From Aquabacterium sp. (lineage in GTDB: Bacteria; Pseudomonadota; Gammaproteobacteria; Burkholderiales; Burkholderiaceae_C), in NCBI GenBank assembly GCA_030654395.1, contig JAURXM010000025.1:248001-312000 (forward strand): a DNA stretch of 64,000 bases, written 5' to 3'. The notes under the pieces are model-generated. The model was not told the DNA's origin. It saw nothing but the letters and a program-made list of their open reading frames with translations, and did not search any database. Positions 61,001-64,000 of this stretch are shown here, one piece after another (the stretch's first letter is position 1; each line of letters begins with the position of its first letter). The translations under genes and the position numbers were made by a program.

Positions 61001-61488
61001 GGAATGATGGCCAGAGAAGCCACAACATAACAAACGGGTAGCGGCCAGCCCAGCAGCATCTGCAAGGCCAAACCCATGATGGCAGCCTCCAGTGCAAAGA
61101 AAATGAAAGTGAAGCTGGCATAAATCAGCGAGGTCACCGTGGAGCCTAAGTAGCCAAAACCCGCACCGCGCGTGAGCAGGTCCATGTCCACCCCGTATTT
61201 GGCGGCGTAGTAGCTGATAGGCAGGCCCGTCATGAAGGTGATCAATCCCACCACCAAGATCGCCCACATCGCATTGGCAAAACCGTAGTTCAGCGCAATG
61301 GCACCACCAATGGCCTCCAGAGCCAAAAAAGACACCGCACCGAACGCCGTGTTGGCCACGCGGAACTCGCTCCACTTGCGGAAGGTACGCGGTGTGTAGC
61401 GAAGCGCGTAGTCCTCCATGGTCTCGTTGGCGACCCAGGAGTTGTACTCACGTCTGATGCGAAAAATCTTCTGCCGGGCAACGGACAC
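58042..61488 (-). CDS. NCS1-type permease fused to hybrid histidine kinase with receiver
   Basis: A transporter-sensor fusion of 1148 residues. Residues 30-490 form an NCS1-like permease (FANAMWAILVVGLITFMTG, KYGVDMDLLTRGAGFG, and about 11-12 hydrophobic segments). Residues 499-536 hold eight cysteines (C499, C502, C514, C522, C525, C526, C532, C536), probably a zinc- or metal-binding fold. Two membrane segments follow (about 565-640), then a HisKA domain with H689 in GMTHELRTPLNS, an ATPase (NLLSNAVRFTEKG, DTGIG, GTGLGLTI), and a receiver with D981 in LLDVSM. The start is set at GTG 61488, with GGAG well placed upstream; 61524 is an alternative. Divergent from urtA, so urea or a related compound may be sensed. 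Confidence 0.88.
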   Translation of the reverse strand: MSVARQKIFRIRREYNSWVANETMEDYALRYTPRTFRKWSEFRVANTAFGAVSFLALEAIGGAIALNYGFANAMWAILVVGLITFMTGLPISYYAAKYGVDMDLLTRGAGFGYLGSTVTSLIYASFTFIFFALEAAIMGLALQMLLGWPLPVCYVVASLAIIPLVTHGITLISRLQLWTQPLWLALWVCPFIAVAIKDPHAYVAFTSLTGRSSGQSEFDPMAFGMAATVAFSLIVQVGEQVDFLRFMPEKTAENRWRWWGAVLVAGPGWIVPGMLKMLAGAFLAFLALQHEVPVDKAVEPTQMYLAGFSEVFSSPQWALGATVLFVVVSQVKINVTNAYAGSLAWSNFFARLTHSHPGRVVWLVFNVLIAVLLMTLGVFGALEHVLGLYSNVAIAWVGALVADLVINKPLGWSPKGIEFKRAYLFDLNPVGLVATLLAAVMAIVAHAGFMGPMAAAWSPFIALGIAVVVSPLMAWATQGRYYLARQPKAVWSPGQVVQCTVCDNHFESEDMATCPAYDAPICSLCCTLESRCHDRCKTRSRAAEQVSDTLTAVLPLRWSSRINFRVGHYLVIFLSLAVMLAFVLGVVYYQEGVVDPMLGEHDSAPHGLLDGPFVKVYALLLLAAAVCSWWVVLASESRRMAQDDSNHQNQLLQREIDAHRRTDVALQQAKELAEAANQAKTRYVAGMTHELRTPLNSIMGYAQILLKDEPLSGTKRGALTTIHRSGEHLIGLIDGLLDLARIEAGRLRLDLSPIPLHEFLDDVVRMVEPQAHFKGLSFRLETRGRVPQWVHADAKRLRQILLNLLSNAVRFTEKGVVILVIDARRQVLRFEVVDTGIGIAPQDLERIFLPFERGSGGRRISEPGTGLGLTITHLLTELMGGHLSVKSVEGEGSTFTTRLYLREITAPVVPFGDPVVGISYRPVVGYAGLPKTLLVVDDQPIQRQMLAGMLMPLGFLIREAASGSECLESVRDACPDAVLLDVSMDDMDGWETSLAIRRMGLSQVPIIMVSANVFENRPDNIDAAQCQGFVAKPVIESELLDMLGRHLSLVWLTEQPNAPCIPANVALPHESLPKALLPADCAAELIRLARLGHVQGISETLGRWALLRPDCQADWVVLLALAEAFDFDRMVEYLAPALNKEMADEPES

Positions 61489-61690
61489 GAAACGAGCTCC
61501 GCAAGTGACAACACCAACAAGCACGCAAGAAGCGATCCATTCATTTAAGGGGGCCTGCGCACGAAGCCTCTACGTTGAATGACGTATTCAAGGAAAACCC
61601 TGAGCTCCTTAAGGTAGCGACAAGCCTGCAAAACAAACCGCACCACTTTGCAGCGTTGGTTTATCCCTTTTTTGTGCAAGGAGCCCTTTC

Positions 61691-62962
61691 ATGTCGCATG
61701 AGCAAAATGATCCTACCCACATTCCAACCGAAATGGCCCTCAAACGCCGTCGCATGTTGCAAGGCTTGGGCGCCCTGCCCCTGATCGGCCTACCCAGTTT
61801 GGGGAACGCGGCTGCACCAGCTACCGCGGTCGTCAACACCACCAAGCTGGCGGTGACCGACACCGAAGTGACTGTGGGTCAATTGCACTCGGCCACCGGC
61901 ACGATGGCCATCTCCGAAACCGGCTCGATCCAAGCAGAGCAACTGGCCATCGACCAAATCAATGCCATGGGCGGCATCCTCGGCCGCAAGATCAAAGTCA
62001 TCAAGGAAGACGGCGCCTCGGACTGGCCGACGTTTGCGGAAAAAGCCAAAAAGCTACTGGTCAACGACAAGGTCGCCACCGTGTTTGGTTGCTGGACTTC
62101 AGCATCGCGCAAGGCCGTTTTGCCCGTGTTTGAGAAAGAAAACGGCCTGCTCTACTACCCCACCTTCTACGAAGGCTTGGAGCAATCCAAGAACGTGATC
62201 TACACCGGCCAAGAGGCCACGCAACAGATCATCTGGAGCCTCGATTGGGGCAAGAAAGAGAAAAAGGCCAAAACCTTCTTCTTGGTCGGTTCAGACTACA
62301 TCTGGCCACGAACCTCGATGAAGATTGCGCGCAAACACATAGAGAACTTTCAAAAGGGCTCCGTGGTAGGCGAGGAGTACTACCCGCTGGGCAACACGAA
62401 CTTCAACTCCCTGATCAACAAGATCAAGGTGGCCAAGCCCGATTGCATCTTCGCCGCCGTGGTCGGTGGCTCCAACGTGGCCTTCTACAAGCAACTCAAA
62501 GCCGCAGGCATCACGGGCGCCAAGCAGTTCCTGCTGACCCTGGCCGTGACCGAGGATGAAATGCTGGGCGTGGGTGGTGAAAACTTCGCGGGCTTTTACT
62601 CGTCCATGAAGTACTTCCAATCACTGACCAACGACAACAATAAGAAGTTTGTCGCGGCGTTCAAAGCGGCCTATGGTCCCAAATCTGTGATCGGCGATGT
62701 GACCCAGGCAGGCTACCTCGGCCCATGGCTTTGGAAGGCTGCGGTCGAGAAGGCTGGCAGCTTCGATGTCGACAAAGTGGTGGCCGCATCACCGGGTATC
62801 GAACTGAAGACAGCACCCGAAGGGTACGTCAAAGTGCACGCCAACCACCACTTGTGGAGCAAGGCACGCATCGGACAGGGACAAGCCGATGGCACCTTCA
62901 AACTGGTCGCTGAGTCAACCGATCTGATCGAGCCCAACCCCTTCCCCAAGGGCTATCAATAG
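61691..62962 (+). CDS. urtA: Urea ABC transporter substrate-binding protein UrtA
   Basis: Predicted periplasmic receptor for urea (or short amides) of the FmdD/UrtA group. A Tat-like signal (KRRRMLQGLGALPLIG) precedes the mature part, with VTVGQLHSATGTMAISETGS, WPTFAEKAKKLLVNDKVATVFGCWTSASRKAVLP and GLLYYPTFYEGLEQSKNVIYTG, all characteristic of urea-specific receptors. The 423 residues match. AAGGAG precedes the ATG. The urt genes run to the end of the window; the sensor genes diverge 202 bases away. Confidence 0.94.
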   Translation: MSHEQNDPTHIPTEMALKRRRMLQGLGALPLIGLPSLGNAAAPATAVVNTTKLAVTDTEVTVGQLHSATGTMAISETGSIQAEQLAIDQINAMGGILGRKIKVIKEDGASDWPTFAEKAKKLLVNDKVATVFGCWTSASRKAVLPVFEKENGLLYYPTFYEGLEQSKNVIYTGQEATQQIIWSLDWGKKEKKAKTFFLVGSDYIWPRTSMKIARKHIENFQKGSVVGEEYYPLGNTNFNSLINKIKVAKPDCIFAAVVGGSNVAFYKQLKAAGITGAKQFLLTLAVTEDEMLGVGGENFAGFYSSMKYFQSLTNDNNKKFVAAFKAAYGPKSVIGDVTQAGYLGPWLWKAAVEKAGSFDVDKVVAASPGIELKTAPEGYVKVHANHHLWSKARIGQGQADGTFKLVAESTDLIEPNPFPKGYQ

Positions 62963-63004
62963 CCCCCGGCTTGATTGGCCCGTGTACCGCAAGCAGGAGC
63001 AACG

Positions 63005-63919
63005 ATGACGATTTCTGAAATGATGAACATTGGCCTGATGCAAGGCTTTGCTGGCCTAAGCCTGTTTTCTGTGCTCTTGCTCATGGGCCTAGGCTTAGCC
63101 GTGATTTTTGGACAAATGGGTGTGATCAACATGGCCCATGGCGAGTTCATGACCATTGGTGCCTACACGACCTTTCTAGGCTCGACGATGGCCGAGAAAT
63201 ACGCGCCCAACCTCATTGCCTACTACTTCCCCGTGGCGATCTTGCTGGCCTTTTGCTTGGCGTTCATCGTGGGCTGGATCACGGAGTGGGCACTCATTCG
63301 TCACCTCTACAAGCGGCCCCTAGACACCTTGCTCGCCACGTGGGGACTGAGCCTGGGCATGCAACAGTTTTTCCGAACCGCGATTGGCCCCAAGGAGGTC
63401 AGCCCCACTCTGCCCGATTGGCTGATGGGCTCTTGGTCACCACATGAAGGTCTGGACATCCCCATTAACGGCATGTTCGTGATGGGGCTAACCACCATCG
63501 TCACAGCCTTGTTGCTCTTGGCCTTGTACCGCGCTCGATGGGGTCTGCGTGTGCGGGCCACCGTGAGCAACCGCGTGATGGCCAACGCCATCGGCATCAA
63601 TACCCAAAAAACAGACCGTCTGACCTTCGCCATTGGCTGCGGCATCGCAGGCATTGCTGGCGCAGCCTTTACCACCATCGGCTCGACTGGCCCTACCAGC
63701 GGCTCGCTCTACATCGTAGATTCATTCTTGGTGGTGACCTTCGGTGGTGCAGCCAGCCTACTCGGCACCGTAGCTTCGGCCTTTGGCATCGCTCAGACGC
63801 AGTCGATTGCCGAGTTTTTCCTGTCGGGCTCGAACGCGAAGGTGCTCACATTGATGCTCGTCATCACCATTTTGATGATCCGTCCTCAAGGCCTGTTCGC
63901 CGCCAAAGTGCGCCGCTGA
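63005..63919 (+). CDS. urtB: Urea ABC transporter permease UrtB
   Basis: Predicted permease of the branched-chain-amide ABC transporter. MNIGLMQGFAGLSLFSVLLLMGLGLAVIFGQMGVINMAHGEF (quoted in part) opens the protein, LLATWGLSLGMQQFFRTAIGP and the C-terminal GSTGPTSGSLYIVDSFLVVTFGGAASL are typical of UrtB. Eight hydrophobic segments. The start at 63005 is chosen for GCAGGAG just upstream. It lies 42 bases after urtA. Confidence 0.95.
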   Translation: MTISEMMNIGLMQGFAGLSLFSVLLLMGLGLAVIFGQMGVINMAHGEFMTIGAYTTFLGSTMAEKYAPNLIAYYFPVAILLAFCLAFIVGWITEWALIRHLYKRPLDTLLATWGLSLGMQQFFRTAIGPKEVSPTLPDWLMGSWSPHEGLDIPINGMFVMGLTTIVTALLLLALYRARWGLRVRATVSNRVMANAIGINTQKTDRLTFAIGCGIAGIAGAAFTTIGSTGPTSGSLYIVDSFLVVTFGGAASLLGTVASAFGIAQTQSIAEFFLSGSNAKVLTLMLVITILMIRPQGLFAAKVRR

Positions 63920-63958
63920 ACAACGCGCTGATCCACCAGTTTCCAAAGGAATTTTTCG

Positions 63959-64000
63959 ATGCATCAAATCACAGACTGGATCACGCAGCGCAAGCTAGGC
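63959..64000 (+). CDS. urtC: Urea ABC transporter permease UrtC (start only)
   Basis: Only the first 14 codons (MHQITDWITQRKLG) lie in the window, after AAGGA nine bases upstream. Position after urtB and the usual urtABCDE order make urtC the expectation; the sequence here is too short to confirm it. Confidence 0.7.
   Translation, partial: MHQITDWITQRKLG

Noticed and set aside
61525-61690. Sigma-54 promoter for urtA
   Set aside because: The stretch ACCGCACCACTTTGCA resembles the -12 part only; the GG of the -24 element is missing.

Overview
The window looks like the chromosome of a flagellated betaproteobacterium of the order Burkholderiales. The pointers are the surE-pcm-nlpD-rlmD order, a single LolC/E-type permease with LolD, BPSS1780- and DUF2788-type membrane proteins, a flgNMA / flgBCDEFGHIJKL block, a PaaX-type regulator beside a fatty acid desaturase, and a urt urea transporter. 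Genus cannot be fixed from the sequence alone. Coding density is very high, with many ATGA or TGATG overlaps. I saw no rRNA, tRNA or CRISPR array.

Layout. 0-7 kb: a PIN-PhoH ATPase with a strong terminator, a membrane diguanylate cyclase, and a leftward surE-pcm-nlpD-rlmD operon that has no rpoS between nlpD and rlmD. 7-10 kb: a response regulator and a membrane histidine kinase. 10-12.7 kb: a stand-alone GspE/PilB-type ATPase coupled to a spermidine-synthase-like protein. 12.8-18.2 kb: a glycerol-3-phosphate cluster (alkyl-DHAP-synthase-like flavoprotein, GlpD-like dehydrogenase, FGGY kinase, PAP2 phosphatase). 18-27.4 kb: an exported protein, a NYN protein with two OST-HTH/LOTUS-like domains, tatD, the lol lipoprotein-sorting operon with two inserted membrane genes, a conserved protein and recJ. 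27.4-39.6 kb: flagellar rod, hook, ring and junction genes, with flgN-flgM-flgA divergent from flgB-L and a sigma-28-type promoter before flgM. 39.6-41.8 kb: an HDOD protein and an SrkA-like kinase.

41.85-45.0 kb is a degraded accessory island: an IS3-type transposase tail, the C-terminal part of an ATP-binding (RecG-like/AlbA) protein with a 21-bp repeat, a chimeric HsdM::RhuM frame, an apparently intact Fic protein, and a DUF1269 tail. 45-51.7 kb holds a PaaX-type regulator and desaturase, then a second mosaic. In that mosaic the desaturase/GST junction occurs twice and flanks a phosphocholine-specific phospholipase C, an Hpt-like fragment and an IS91-type transposase fragment. A methyltransferase follows. 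51.7-56.3 kb is a MacA-MacB-outer-membrane-channel export operon, followed by a short-chain dehydrogenase.

57-64 kb is a urea module: urtA, urtB and the start of urtC, divergent from a two-gene sensory operon. Its kinase fuses an NCS1-type permease, an eight-cysteine cluster, a histidine kinase and a receiver. Its partner is a receiver / PAS-like / LuxR regulator. This transporter-sensor is the most interesting intact system here; the two mosaics are the most interesting genome-history signals.
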